A DNA stretch of 64,000 nucleotides from QALR01 sp900552255 (GCA_048526005.1 DBFVEH010000026.1:62001-126000); one strand, 5' to 3'; shown: positions 16,918-25,890, numbered from the stretch's first letter. The notes: generated from the sequence alone by a model not told the origin. Numbers and translations: made by a program.

Positions 16918-17637
16918 ATGCGCTTCGATATCATGACGCTTTTCCCGGAGCTTGTCGAGACGGTGCTTTCCGAAAGCATCATCGGCCGGGCGAGAAAAGC
17001 TGGGATTTTGGAAATCAATACCTATAACATACGAGATTATTCCAAGGACAAGCATCGCCGCGTCGACGATACGCCGTATGGCGGCGGACGCGGAATGCTC
17101 ATGAGTCCCGTGCCGATTTACGACTGCTTCCTCGCGGCCACCGATCCCGAGAAAAATCCCGCAAAAAGGCGGCGCGTGCTGTATATGTCCCCGCAGGGAC
17201 GGGTTTTGACACAGGAAAAGGCACGCACGCTCGCTGCGGAATATGATAATATCGTCATTCTCTGCGGCCATTATGAGGGCGTCGACGAACGCATCATCGA
17301 GGAAATCGTCGATGAGGAGATCTCCATCGGTGATTTCGTGCTGACAGGCGGTGAAATTCCCGCCTGCATTCTCGTCGACGCGGTCTCCCGCCTGATCCCG
17401 GGCGTGCTTTCCGACGCGGAATGCTATGAAAAGGAAAGCTTTTCCAAGGAGGGGCTTCTCGAATATCCCCAGTATACGCGCCCTTATGAATTCCGCGGCC
17501 GAAAGGTCCCGGACGTGCTTCTCAGCGGTCATCACGCGAACATCGAAAAATGGCGCGCCGAGATGGCGCTCGAAAAAACAAGACGGGCACGTCCCGAGCT
17601 TGTCCGCGATAAACCGGAAACAAAGCCCGAAGCATAA
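16918..17637 (+). CDS. trmD: tRNA (guanine-37-N1)-methyltransferase
   Basis: This 239-residue SPOUT-class enzyme methylates G37 next to the anticodon, preventing frameshifts. It begins MRFDIMTLFPEL, carries RVDDTPYGGGRGML and the trefoil-knot AdoMet region with LCGHYEGVDERI and IGDFVLTGGE. All are highly conserved in TrmD, and the length is typical. The ATG at 16918 follows Shine-Dalgarno AGGAGG; the reading frame extends eight codons further up, into the stop region of rimM, but without support. It is second in the rimM-trmD-murJ arrangement. Confidence 0.96.
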   Translation: MRFDIMTLFPELVETVLSESIIGRARKAGILEINTYNIRDYSKDKHRRVDDTPYGGGRGMLMSPVPIYDCFLAATDPEKNPAKRRRVLYMSPQGRVLTQEKARTLAAEYDNIVILCGHYEGVDERIIEEIVDEEISIGDFVLTGGEIPACILVDAVSRLIPGVLSDAECYEKESFSKEGLLEYPQYTRPYEFRGRKVPDVLLSGHHANIEKWRAEMALEKTRRARPELVRDKPETKPEA

Positions 17638-17660
17638 AAAGCCGCAGCGCGGCGGGAAGG
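17636..17660 (+). repeat. Recurrent GC-rich leader element, copy between trmD and murJ
   Basis: AAAAA, then hairpin GCCGC-AGC-GCGGC, then GGGAAGGAG that contains the murJ Shine-Dalgarno. It matches the copy at 59504-59528 at 23 of 25 positions. Confidence 0.55.
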
Positions 17661-17667
17661 AGAATCC

Positions 17668-19260
17668 ATGGAAAAAACTGCAAAAAAAGCCGGTTTTACC
17701 GTCGCCGCCATGATTCTCGCCACCCTGCTTTCCAAGCTTCTCGGAATGCTACGTCAGGTGATGATCGCAAGCACGCTTGCCGACAGCATGGAGGGCGTCG
17801 CCTTCGCCGCGGCGTCCAAAATCCCGTTTGCGATCTTCGACATGCTCTTTTCCGCCGCAGTGCTGGGCTCGTTTATCCCGATTTACAAAGGGAGCCTTGC
17901 AAAGGAGCCGGAACGCGCTCGGAAATTCTCCGCGTCGTTCCTCACCTGCATCGCCGCCGTGACCGCGGGGATCGCCGTGCTCGGCATGATTTTCTCGCGG
18001 CAGATCCTCTTTTTGGCGGCGCCGAAGCTCGACGAGGAAACCGCCGCGCTCGCCGCGGGACTGCTTCGCATCATGTTCCCCGCCATGATCTTCGCGGGGA
18101 CTGCCTATACGCTCGTCGGCATTCTGCAATCCCACGAAAGCTTTATCCTGCCGTCGCTTGTCAGCGCGTTCTCCAACCTCGTCATCATCGGATATCTTTT
18201 TCTGTTCCGCGGTTTATCGGGCGCGGCCGCCGCATACGGACTTGCCGCGGCCTATCTCGTGTCATGGATGGTGCAGTTTCTCACCCTCGCGGTGCCCCTC
18301 ATGAGACGCCGCCGCTTCCCGCGTCCCAGCACCGACTTCGGAAACCCCGACCTTCGCCTGTCGGTGAAGCGCTCGCTTCCGGTCATGCTCGGTTCATGGC
18401 TCATCCCTGTCGGTACGCTCACGGCGACGTTCTTTTCCTCCTATATCGATATGCAGACAAGCGGCGCCGCGATCGTCGTTTTCGATTATGCGTTTTCCGT
18501 CTACTCCATCATCGCCGGAATCTTGACCTACGGCGTATGCAATTTCATCTTTCCGAAGCTGTCGGAAAAATCCGCCGCCGGCGATGCCGCGGGCTTTGCC
18601 GGAACCGTTCGCATGGGCTTTTTTGCCGCGCTCGCCATGATTCTGCCTGCGGCGGCGGGCACCTTCATCCTCTCCGGCGAGGGAATCCGCCTACTATATC
18701 TGCGCGGTGACTTTACCGAGGAGCTTGCAGCCTCCGTCGCCGCGAGCCTGCGCGCACTCACCGCCGCGATGCCGGCCTACTGTGTCATCGAGCTGCTTTC
18801 CCGCGTATTCTACTCCTGCGGCAAGGAAAAATATCCGATGTACGCCGCGGCCGCAGGGATGGTAACGGGGATTTTGTCGTCGCTTCTGTTCCTGGCCGCA
18901 GATTCGCTCACCGTCATGACCGTTGCGCTGTCAAATGCCATAGGCCAGATTGCGGCGGCGCTCCTTCTGCTTTTTTTCTGCCGCGGCGTGATCCCGGACA
19001 TGATCCGGAAAGAGGATATCAAAAAGATCGTCGGAACGGCGTTTTCGTTCGCGGCATCCGCGGCGGCAATGGCGATCCTCCGTCGTTTCCTCATACGAAA
19101 AATTGTAAATTTTGCCTCGCTCGGAAATTTTATCATCATAGCTATTGTTTTTCTCACCGGAATTGTGGTATATTTAATATGTATGATATCGACAAAATCC
19201 CTGATGATATCCCCATCAGGCTGGAAAAGAGGTGAAAATGCCCGTGGCCGGCGGCGATAA
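17668..19260 (+). CDS. murJ: Lipid II flippase MurJ, MOP family
   Basis: This 530-residue protein has about fourteen membrane helices and belongs to the MVF/MurJ branch of the MOP exporters, which flip lipid II to the outer face for peptidoglycan synthesis. The N-terminus TVAAMILATLLSKLLGMLRQ and the motif around FSAAVLGSFIPIY are typical of MurJ. Paralogues can flip other polyprenyl-linked glycans, and the next gene encodes a polymerase/ligase-type protein, so either substrate is possible. The gene overlaps the next by 23 bases. Shine-Dalgarno is AAGGAG. Confidence 0.9.
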   Translation: MEKTAKKAGFTVAAMILATLLSKLLGMLRQVMIASTLADSMEGVAFAAASKIPFAIFDMLFSAAVLGSFIPIYKGSLAKEPERARKFSASFLTCIAAVTAGIAVLGMIFSRQILFLAAPKLDEETAALAAGLLRIMFPAMIFAGTAYTLVGILQSHESFILPSLVSAFSNLVIIGYLFLFRGLSGAAAAYGLAAAYLVSWMVQFLTLAVPLMRRRRFPRPSTDFGNPDLRLSVKRSLPVMLGSWLIPVGTLTATFFSSYIDMQTSGAAIVVFDYAFSVYSIIAGILTYGVCNFIFPKLSEKSAAGDAAGFAGTVRMGFFAALAMILPAAAGTFILSGEGIRLLYLRGDFTEELAASVAASLRALTAAMPAYCVIELLSRVFYSCGKEKYPMYAAAAGMVTGILSSLLFLAADSLTVMTVALSNAIGQIAAALLLLFFCRGVIPDMIRKEDIKKIVGTAFSFAASAAAMAILRRFLIRKIVNFASLGNFIIIAIVFLTGIVVYLICMISTKSLMISPSGWKRGENARGRRR

Positions 19261-21163
19261 AAAAATGCGCAGGGGGGCAAAAATGCTTTCCATGCTCCGC
19301 AGCTCCTTTTTCATTTATCATCTCACAAGATTTTCGGCTTTCATCTATCGTTCGATCCTATCCAGCGTGTTCGGCACCGTCATGACGTCATATGACAGGC
19401 TGTCGGAGGCTTTCTCTTCCTCTCTGATCGTGACCAAGGTCCGGTCGCTGTCGGGAAACCGAGGCGGCGCCTCCGTCAAAAAAGCAAAGCAAAGCGTGGC
19501 GAAATCATATGAAAGCAGCTTTCTTCTTTCCAAGCTGCGCCGGCTGTCCCATAGTCTCTTTCTCACTCATGTCAACACGCTCGGCCTGTTTCTTTTCTCC
19601 TTCGGTTTCTATATCGTTATCATTCAGCTGCTCAAAAAGTATACGTTCAATGTCACAGATCTGAATCCGCTCTCTCTTGTCGCCGGCATCATCATTATGA
19701 GCGTCGCGGTATTCATGTTTTTCTCCAAAAAGAATCTCGCCGGCGCCATCTATGAAAGCCGGATCCTGCGTTTTCTTCTCTTCGACTTTCTCGGCCTGCG
19801 TGTCATAGACATCGCCGAAGCCTCCGACGTCGAATCCCGGCGCGGCTTCAACATCCCATTCATTCTCGGAATGATTTTCGGCGTTCTGTCGATTTTTATC
19901 GAACCCATCTATATCGTAGCCGCGCTCGGACTTCTGCTGATGGCCGCCGTCGTCATGTCGTCTCCGGAAGCCGGACTTCTCCTGATATTCCTCACACTTC
20001 CCTTTCTGTCGACCATGACGCTCGTCGCCGTTCTGCTGCTGATCTTTCTGTCTTATGTCTTAAAGCTGATCTGCGGACGGCGCGTCATCAAATTCACGCT
20101 TGTGGATTTTACGGTAGCGGCATTTCTCCTTTTTCTGTTTTTCGGAGGCGTTTTCACCGTCGATTTTTCGAGCGTCCCGAAAATGCTCGTTTTCGTGTGC
20201 TTCATGCTCGGCTATTTTGTCGTGAAAAACACGGTGCGTTCTCCCGCGCTGGTGCGGAAGTGTCTCTACTCCCTCGCGGTCTCAAGCGTGCTTGTCTCTC
20301 TTTACGGGCTGTATCAAAACTTTTTCGGAACGCCGTCCACGGTTTGGCAGGACACAGCGATGTTCTCTGAAATCAAGGGGCGCGTCGTCTCCACGTTCGC
20401 CAACCCGAATGTTCTCGGCGAATATCTGATCCTCATTTTCCCGATCATTCTCGCTCTGATGATCACGGCGAAGCATATCAATGAACGCTTCGCTCTCCTG
20501 CTCGCCGCGTCGGCAAGCTGCGCCTGCCTCGTTTTCACCTGGTCGAGAGGCGCATGGCTCGGATTTGCTGTCTCGCTTGTTCTTTTTCTCTGTCTTTCGA
20601 GCAAGCATTTCTTCACGGCGGGGATCCTTATGCTTCCGATTTTTGCAGCGGCTCTCTTCTTCGGCTCCGGGACTTCCATTGTCCGCCGCTTCACCAGTCT
20701 TGGAGACAGCTCGACCTCTTATCGGCTCGGGATATGGCGCGGGGTGCTTCTCATGCTCGCGGACGTATTTTATTTCGGAATCGGCATCGGGGAGGAGGCG
20801 TTCGCCGACATCTATCCGTTCTATGCGTTAAACGGGATCGAAACCGCTCCTCACAGCCACAATCTTTATCTGCAAATCACGGTCGAGATCGGACTTTTCG
20901 CTCTCATCGCCTTTCTCATTTTTGTTTTTACTTTCGCGCAGTGCTCTCTCAGCTTCTGCAAAAATGCCGTCTCCAAAGCCAACAAAACCATATGTCTCGG
21001 CATATTCTGCGGAATCGTCGCTTTCCTTATCCAAGGATTCACGGACTACGTGTGGTACAATTACCGCCTGTTCCTGCTTTTTTGGATGATAGCGGGACTT
21101 GGTATCGCGCATATTTTCACGGCGAAAAGCACCGCCGAGGAATCCGAGCAATTTTATTATTGA
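19238..21163 (+). CDS. O-antigen ligase/polymerase-family membrane protein
   Basis: This roughly 640-residue polytopic membrane protein resembles the Wzy_C/WaaL superfamily, which polymerises or ligates undecaprenyl-linked glycans at the outer membrane face. Diagnostic stretches are the SRGAWLGF motif and, further on, GIGEEAFADIYPFYALNG with ETAPHSHNLYLQITVEIG, where the His after Ser belongs to the large extracellular loop. The first 90 residues form a separate soluble region, longer than in simple family members. I chose the ATG at 19238, which follows GAGG at five bases; a GTG six bases earlier is an alternative. It overlaps murJ, suggesting coupled synthesis of an envelope polymer machinery. 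Confidence 0.85.
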   Translation: MPVAGGDKKMRRGAKMLSMLRSSFFIYHLTRFSAFIYRSILSSVFGTVMTSYDRLSEAFSSSLIVTKVRSLSGNRGGASVKKAKQSVAKSYESSFLLSKLRRLSHSLFLTHVNTLGLFLFSFGFYIVIIQLLKKYTFNVTDLNPLSLVAGIIIMSVAVFMFFSKKNLAGAIYESRILRFLLFDFLGLRVIDIAEASDVESRRGFNIPFILGMIFGVLSIFIEPIYIVAALGLLLMAAVVMSSPEAGLLLIFLTLPFLSTMTLVAVLLLIFLSYVLKLICGRRVIKFTLVDFTVAAFLLFLFFGGVFTVDFSSVPKMLVFVCFMLGYFVVKNTVRSPALVRKCLYSLAVSSVLVSLYGLYQNFFGTPSTVWQDTAMFSEIKGRVVSTFANPNVLGEYLILIFPIILALMITAKHINERFALLLAASASCACLVFTWSRGAWLGFAVSLVLFLCLSSKHFFTAGILMLPIFAAALFFGSGTSIVRRFTSLGDSSTSYRLGIWRGVLLMLADVFYFGIGIGEEAFADIYPFYALNGIETAPHSHNLYLQITVEIGLFALIAFLIFVFTFAQCSLSFCKNAVSKANKTICLGIFCGIVAFLIQGFTDYVWYNYRLFLLFWMIAGLGIAHIFTAKSTAEESEQFYY

Positions 21164-21236
21164 ATCCGAAGCTCTCCGGCCGTCTGCGGCGGTCGGACGG
21201 CATTTTCAAAATCTCCGCAGGGAAACGAGCTAAACC

Positions 21237-21743
21237 ATGACAAACGACAGACAAAAGACGCGTTTTAATTTCATCGACGTCCTCATTATTCTCATTATTT
21301 TGGCCGTGGTCGGCGCCGCGGTCTACCTGATTGTAACCGGCAACATGGAAGCCCGCAGGTCGGAAAGCGCCAACATCGAGTTTACCGTCCGGCTCTCGGC
21401 GGTAGATGAGGAATATCTTTCCCTGATTCGGGAAAACGAATCCGTCAAGGATTCCTCGACGGACAAGGTGATCGGCACAATCCAAAAAATCACAATGGAG
21501 AAAACCCGCTATTACGGAGATACCGCGATTCCCGCAGGGAATGGCTATACGGTCACGGCGGCGGAATATGACGACAAATATGACGTATATGTCACGATTT
21601 CCGCTTATGCCAAGGCGGACGACCGCGGAATCTATACGATAGGAAGCTCGCGGATCCTTGTCGGAGCGCCTATTTATTTCAAGGTCCCCTCCTTCACCGC
21701 CGTTTCGTATATCACTGCGTTTTCGACAGGAATCCCCGGCTGA
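21237..21743 (+). CDS. DUF4330 membrane-anchored protein
   Basis: This 168-residue protein has a short cytoplasmic start with the motif FNFIDVLIILIILAVVG, a single membrane helix, and an extracytoplasmic domain of about 130 residues. It fits the DUF4330 family, of unknown function. Residues 45-60 carry many charges, and the domain seems beta-rich. It lies 73 bases after the polymerase/ligase gene and 26 bases before a second gene of the same family, so the two are probably made together and may pair. Family assignment by motif is moderately firm; function is unknown. Confidence 0.75.
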   Translation: MTNDRQKTRFNFIDVLIILIILAVVGAAVYLIVTGNMEARRSESANIEFTVRLSAVDEEYLSLIRENESVKDSSTDKVIGTIQKITMEKTRYYGDTAIPAGNGYTVTAAEYDDKYDVYVTISAYAKADDRGIYTIGSSRILVGAPIYFKVPSFTAVSYITAFSTGIPG

Positions 21744-21769
21744 CAGAACTTCCATGAAAGGATAAAATT

Positions 21770-22264
21770 ATGGCAAACAAAACCGACACGAAAAAGTCAG
21801 GCGCCCGCTTTAATATATTCGACGTCATCATCATATTCATCGTTCTCGCGTGTATTGCGGCCATCATCGTAAGGGCGTATTTCACCGCCAACATCAAGGA
21901 TGATTTCACGACAGCCAAGGTCGAGTTTTCCGTCATCAGCGTATCCGAAAATACCGCCGCCTCGCTCCATCCGTCGCGGAAAATTTATCTTTCCTCGGGC
22001 GGCGACGAGATCGGCGCCATCGAGGAAGTCGCCTACGTCCCCTCCGAAATATACGCATTGGATGCGGCCGGAAAACCGGTTTCCGCATCCCATCCGGATA
22101 AAAAGGACGTACACGGAACCGCGACGCTCTACGGCATCTGGACGGACGACGGTTTTATGATAAACGGCACCATTCTCGCTCTCGCAGGGAAAACCGTCAA
22201 TATTTATACACAGGACGTGGAATGTATCATGACGATCGTCGGCATCACTGCTTCGGAGAGCTGA
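21770..22264 (+). CDS. DUF4330 membrane-anchored protein, second copy
   Basis: This 164-residue protein has the same plan as its neighbour: basic N-terminus, RFNIFDVIIIFIVLACI membrane helix, then a roughly 120-residue outer domain. The two share the F-N-x-[IF]-D-V signature but have diverged strongly in the outer domain, so they are old paralogues rather than a recent duplication. Shine-Dalgarno is AAAGGA. A promoter 47 bases after its stop starts the next transcription unit, so this is probably the last gene of the rimM-trmD-murJ unit. Function is unknown. Confidence 0.75.
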   Translation: MANKTDTKKSGARFNIFDVIIIFIVLACIAAIIVRAYFTANIKDDFTTAKVEFSVISVSENTAASLHPSRKIYLSSGGDEIGAIEEVAYVPSEIYALDAAGKPVSASHPDKKDVHGTATLYGIWTDDGFMINGTILALAGKTVNIYTQDVECIMTIVGITASES

Positions 22265-22310
22265 CTTTGAAAATTCCCGCAGACTTTCGGCACTTTTTTG
22301 CAAAAAACTA

Positions 22311-22339
22311 TTGATTTTGTACGCTGATATTGATATAAT
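22311..22339 (+). promoter_or_regulatory. Promoter of the HPr-like/uvrC unit, with palindrome at the start site
   Basis: TTGATT (22311-22316), 17 bases, TATAAT (22334-22339). A perfect palindrome, TTGATATCAA, spans 22342-22351, about where transcription should begin, and a half-site TTGATAT sits 12 bases earlier at 22330-22336. Confidence 0.8.
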
Positions 22340-22417
22340 AATTGATATCAAATCTGTTATTTGCAGTTTATTTCGGTAGAAGCCGCGTGAAAACAACACA
22401 CACAGGAGCGAACGAAA

Positions 22418-22675
22418 ATGATTTCCAGAAATATAACGATCAAAAACAGCGTCGGTCTTTATGCAAGACCCGCGACTTTCTTTATCCAAAAAGCAAACAC
22501 CTATAAAAGCTCCATATGGATTCAGAAAGATGATCGGCGCGTCAACGCGAAAAGTCTGCTCGGCGTGCTTTCCATGGCGATCTCCGGCGGTTCGACCGTA
22601 ACGCTCATCGCGGACGGTCCCGACGAAACGGAAGCCCTGAACGGACTGGAACTTCTTGTCAGCACGGAGCTTTGA
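22418..22675 (+). CDS. HPr-fold protein with Tyr in place of the active-site His
   Basis: This 85-residue protein has the HPr fold and length. In phosphotransferase systems His15 accepts phosphate from Enzyme I and lies in GLHARPA. Here the segment is GLYARPA, with Tyr at exactly position 15, so it cannot act as a normal sugar-PTS carrier. The regulatory serine is kept, Ser46 in VNAKSLLGV, which HPr kinase modifies. That pattern recalls Bacillus Crh, where residue 15 is Gln and only the Ser46 regulatory role remains. It is followed 92 bases later by uvrC and has its own promoter. Regulation of carbon or nucleotide metabolism is inferred; no Enzyme I or HPr kinase gene is in the window. Confidence 0.88.
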   Translation: MISRNITIKNSVGLYARPATFFIQKANTYKSSIWIQKDDRRVNAKSLLGVLSMAISGGSTVTLIADGPDETEALNGLELLVSTEL

Positions 22676-22767
22676 GCTCCCTCCATTCCCCACATATAAT
22701 CCACGGCAGATAACGGCATGCAGAATATGCAGACACGTTCTCTGTCGTTTTTCATTACGGAGGAATC

Positions 22768-24591
22768 ATGGTAAATCCCGAATACGCAGAAAGACTGCGG
22801 GAAAAGGCCGCATCTCTTCCCTTCTCTCCCGGCGTATATATCATGCGGGACACCGCAGGCAAGGTCATTTACGTCGGAAAATCCCGCGCGATCAAAAACC
22901 GAGTATCGCAGTATTTTCATGAAAACAGCGGAAACGGTCCCAAGACGGACGCCATGACCTCCCGCATATTCGATTTCGACTATATCCTATGCGACACCGA
23001 GATCGAGGCGCTGACGCTGGAAAACAGTCTGATCAAGCTCTACCATCCCAAATACAACATCAAGCTCAAGGACGATAAAGCCTATCCCTATCTGAAAGCG
23101 ACGGTCGACGAGGAGTACCCTCGCTTTCTGGTGACGCGACGGCGCGATTCGGATAAGGCGAAATATTTCGGTCCGTATACCAGCACGGCCACGGCTTACG
23201 GCATCATTTCCGCTATGCAGAAAACCTTCGGGCTTCCCTCCTGCCGCCGTCTGTTCCCGCGCGACCGCGGACGGGTGTCAAGCTGCGTATACAAGCAGCT
23301 CGGCTGCGTCGCGCCGTGTGACCCGAATACCGCGCCGGAAGCATATCGGGAAGCGTTTTCGGAGGCGGTCTCTTTCCTGTCGGGAAATTATAACGCGGTC
23401 ATCGCCGCGCTCACCGAAAAAATGAACTTCGCGGCGGAAAACCTCGCGTTCGAGGCCGCCGCCGCATACCGCGACCGGATACGCGCCGTCTCCAAGCTCG
23501 AGGAAAAACAAAAGGTCGTCGCAAATCCCGATACGGAACGCGATATCGCCGCGTGGTATGTGGGCGACCCCGTATCTGCTATCTGCGTTTTCTATATCCG
23601 CAGCGGCAAGCTGATCGATTCCGAAATATTCTATTTTTCCGGAGGGGAGATTCTCGACAGCGCTGCCGTTGCCTCCTTTCTCGCCGAGCTCTACAACAGG
23701 CGGGAATATATCCCGCACGAGATCGATCTTTCCGAGCCGCTTGCCGAAGAAGATATCGCAGCGCTTTCCCCTTGGCTTTCGGAAAAAGCAGGATATCGCG
23801 TCACGCTCCGCACACCGGTGCGCGGAGAAACCAAGCGCCTTTGCGATATGGCAAAGGAAAATGCCGGACAGCGCGCCAGGGAATATGCCCGCATGATGGA
23901 AAAGGACGAAAAATCCATCGTAAGGCTCGCCGCACTCTGCGGACTGGAAACCGTGCCGGAACGGATCGAGGCCTTCGATATCTCCAATTTTGGAGACGAA
24001 GCGATCACCGCAGGAATGGTCGTCTATGAAAACGGGAGACCTAAAAAAAGCGATTACCGGCTTTTCACGATCAAATCCGTCGCCGGACGCGACGATTATG
24101 CCTCTATGCGGGAGGCGGTCGGACGGCGGATCGCCCATTTGAACGACAAGGGAGCCGTTCCGCCCGACCTGCTTCTCATCGACGGCGGCGAAGCGCACAG
24201 AAGCGCCGCCGCAGAAGTCGTCGCCGAGGCCGGATTCGATATTCCCGTATTCGGCATGGTCAAGGACGACTATCACAAGACGCGCGCGCTCATAGGCGAG
24301 GGAGGAGAAATCTCCATCGCGGCGGAGCAGTCCGTCTACACGCTCATCTATAAAATCCAGGAGGAGGTGCACCGCTTCACCATCTCCAAAATGAGCGCCG
24401 CCAAGCGAAAAACCGAAAAGACCTCCGTGTTGGAGGAGATCGACGGCGTCGGAAAGTCACGCGCAAGGGCGCTGCTTGCGCGCTTCGGCGGGCTTTCGGG
24501 CGTCAAGGCCGCATCACCGGAGGAGCTCCGCACCGTGCGGGGCATCACCCCGGAAATCGCGGAAAATATACGCCGGCATTTTAAAAAATGA
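22768..24591 (+). CDS. uvrC: Excinuclease ABC subunit C
   Basis: This 607-residue endonuclease makes both incisions around lesions in nucleotide-excision repair. It has the N-terminal GIY-YIG nuclease (SPGVYIMRD, then VIYVGKSRAIKNRV), the UvrB-binding UVR region near 200-235, the RNase H-like C-terminal nuclease with IEAFDISNFGDE and LLLIDGGEAH, and a terminal helix-hairpin-helix pair (LEEIDGVGKSRARALL and RGITPEIAENI). Length is normal. It starts with ATG after Shine-Dalgarno ACGGAGGA. It lies behind the HPr-like gene and in front of rsmD, all on one strand. Confidence 0.97.
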   Translation: MVNPEYAERLREKAASLPFSPGVYIMRDTAGKVIYVGKSRAIKNRVSQYFHENSGNGPKTDAMTSRIFDFDYILCDTEIEALTLENSLIKLYHPKYNIKLKDDKAYPYLKATVDEEYPRFLVTRRRDSDKAKYFGPYTSTATAYGIISAMQKTFGLPSCRRLFPRDRGRVSSCVYKQLGCVAPCDPNTAPEAYREAFSEAVSFLSGNYNAVIAALTEKMNFAAENLAFEAAAAYRDRIRAVSKLEEKQKVVANPDTERDIAAWYVGDPVSAICVFYIRSGKLIDSEIFYFSGGEILDSAAVASFLAELYNRREYIPHEIDLSEPLAEEDIAALSPWLSEKAGYRVTLRTPVRGETKRLCDMAKENAGQRAREYARMMEKDEKSIVRLAALCGLETVPERIEAFDISNFGDEAITAGMVVYENGRPKKSDYRLFTIKSVAGRDDYASMREAVGRRIAHLNDKGAVPPDLLLIDGGEAHRSAAAEVVAEAGFDIPVFGMVKDDYHKTRALIGEGGEISIAAEQSVYTLIYKIQEEVHRFTISKMSAAKRKTEKTSVLEEIDGVGKSRARALLARFGGLSGVKAASPEELRTVRGITPEIAENIRRHFKK

Positions 24592-24720
24592 CATGAGGAA
24601 GCCCTGAATATCTCAATAAGACCGGCGATTCGCTTTGCAAACGCCTGTCATTTTCCAAACATGCCTTGCCGCAATGACAACGGCTGCCGAAAAATTCATG
24701 ACAAAGGACGATAATTACAA

Positions 24721-25290
24721 ATGAGAATCATTACAGGAAGCGCCAGAGGCGCCACACTTGCCACGCTTGACGGAGAAGCCACCCGTCCCACGCCCGCCAA
24801 GGTAAAAGAGGCGGTATTCAGCTCCATACAGTTCGACATCGAGGGACGCCGCGTTCTCGATCTCTTCGCCGGCTCCGGTCAAATGGGACTCGAAGCGCTC
24901 AGCCGCGGCGCGGAAAAGGCTACATTTGTGGACAGCTCCCGCGAAGCGATAGACGTCATCAAGGCCAATGCCCAAAAAATTCATCTCTATCAAAAAACAA
25001 ACGTCCTCTGCATGGACTGGAAGCAGTATATCCGGTTTGCAAAAGGAAAAAACAAATTTGACATTGTCTTTCTCGATCCGCCGTATGGGCTCCGGATACT
25101 CCCGCAGGTGACGGCGGAGCTTTACGACGCAGGGCTTCTCGCAGACGGCGCCATCCTCATCTGCGAGGACGAACGCCTCGGCCTTGCCGACGACGTCATG
25201 GTGGAAGCACGCTATCAAAAAATCAAGGACGCGCGGTACGGCCGCGTATCGATCACCTATCTTGCTCCGCTCGCACAGGGCGGCGAGTGA
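24721..25290 (+). CDS. rsmD: 16S rRNA (guanine-966-N2)-methyltransferase
   Basis: This 189-residue AdoMet-dependent enzyme methylates G966 of 16S rRNA. It begins MRIITGSARGATL, has the motif I region VLDLFAGSGQMGLEALSRGA and the catalytic motif FLDPPYG. It is adjacent to coaD, a very common pairing in Firmicutes. The 129-base gap to uvrC shows no strong promoter or terminator. Shine-Dalgarno AAAGGA lies about 13 bases from the ATG, rather far. Confidence 0.95.
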   Translation: MRIITGSARGATLATLDGEATRPTPAKVKEAVFSSIQFDIEGRRVLDLFAGSGQMGLEALSRGAEKATFVDSSREAIDVIKANAQKIHLYQKTNVLCMDWKQYIRFAKGKNKFDIVFLDPPYGLRILPQVTAELYDAGLLADGAILICEDERLGLADDVMVEARYQKIKDARYGRVSITYLAPLAQGGE

Positions 25291-25320
25291 GTCCCGCGGC
25301 TTCAAGGGAGGGAAACCCGA

Positions 25321-25812
25321 ATGAAAAGCAAAAAAGCACTGATTCCCGGGACCTTTGATCCCGTGACCCGGGGACATCTCGCAATCATTGAGGCGGCAGC
25401 CGCGCTCTTTGACGAGGTGACGGTCTGCATCCTGATCAATCCGGAAAAGCACTGCATGTTCGATGAGGCTACGCGCATGGAGGCGCTGAAAGCCGCGGTA
25501 AAAGGGCTTGACAATGTGACGATCGCATCCTGCCACGGCATGACTGCGGATTACGCGAAGGAAATCGGCGCCGACGCCATCGTGCGTGGGATACGGAACG
25601 AAAAGGACACGGCCTACGAGCTGGAAATGGCGGACTTTAACCTCCGCCGGACCGGTGTAAGAACGGTCTTTTTCCCAGCCCCACGGGAGCTGTGCGCTCT
25701 TTCCTCCACGAAAGCAAGAGAGAAGCTCCTGTCGGGAGAAATGCCGGATACTTCTCTTCCGGTCGGCGTTTTGGATATTCTGAAAAATGAAAAAAGGGAT
25801 GGGGCTGATTGA
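25321..25812 (+). CDS. coaD: Phosphopantetheine adenylyltransferase
   Basis: This 163-residue nucleotidyltransferase makes dephospho-CoA in coenzyme A synthesis. It has the nucleotide-binding motif IPGTFDPVTRGHL with the HxGH-type ending, the substrate region IVRGIRNEKDTAYELEMADFN, and the C-terminal SSTKAREKL. It follows rsmD by 30 bases with Shine-Dalgarno AAGGGAGGG. All diagnostic residues appear intact. Confidence 0.96.
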   Translation: MKSKKALIPGTFDPVTRGHLAIIEAAAALFDEVTVCILINPEKHCMFDEATRMEALKAAVKGLDNVTIASCHGMTADYAKEIGADAIVRGIRNEKDTAYELEMADFNLRRTGVRTVFFPAPRELCALSSTKAREKLLSGEMPDTSLPVGVLDILKNEKRDGAD

Positions 25813-25890
25813 GATACCGGACTTTTGATAGCATTAAGATCGCGGTATTTCTGCTAAATATGCAAAAATTAAATTTTCAGGGGAACTTAT

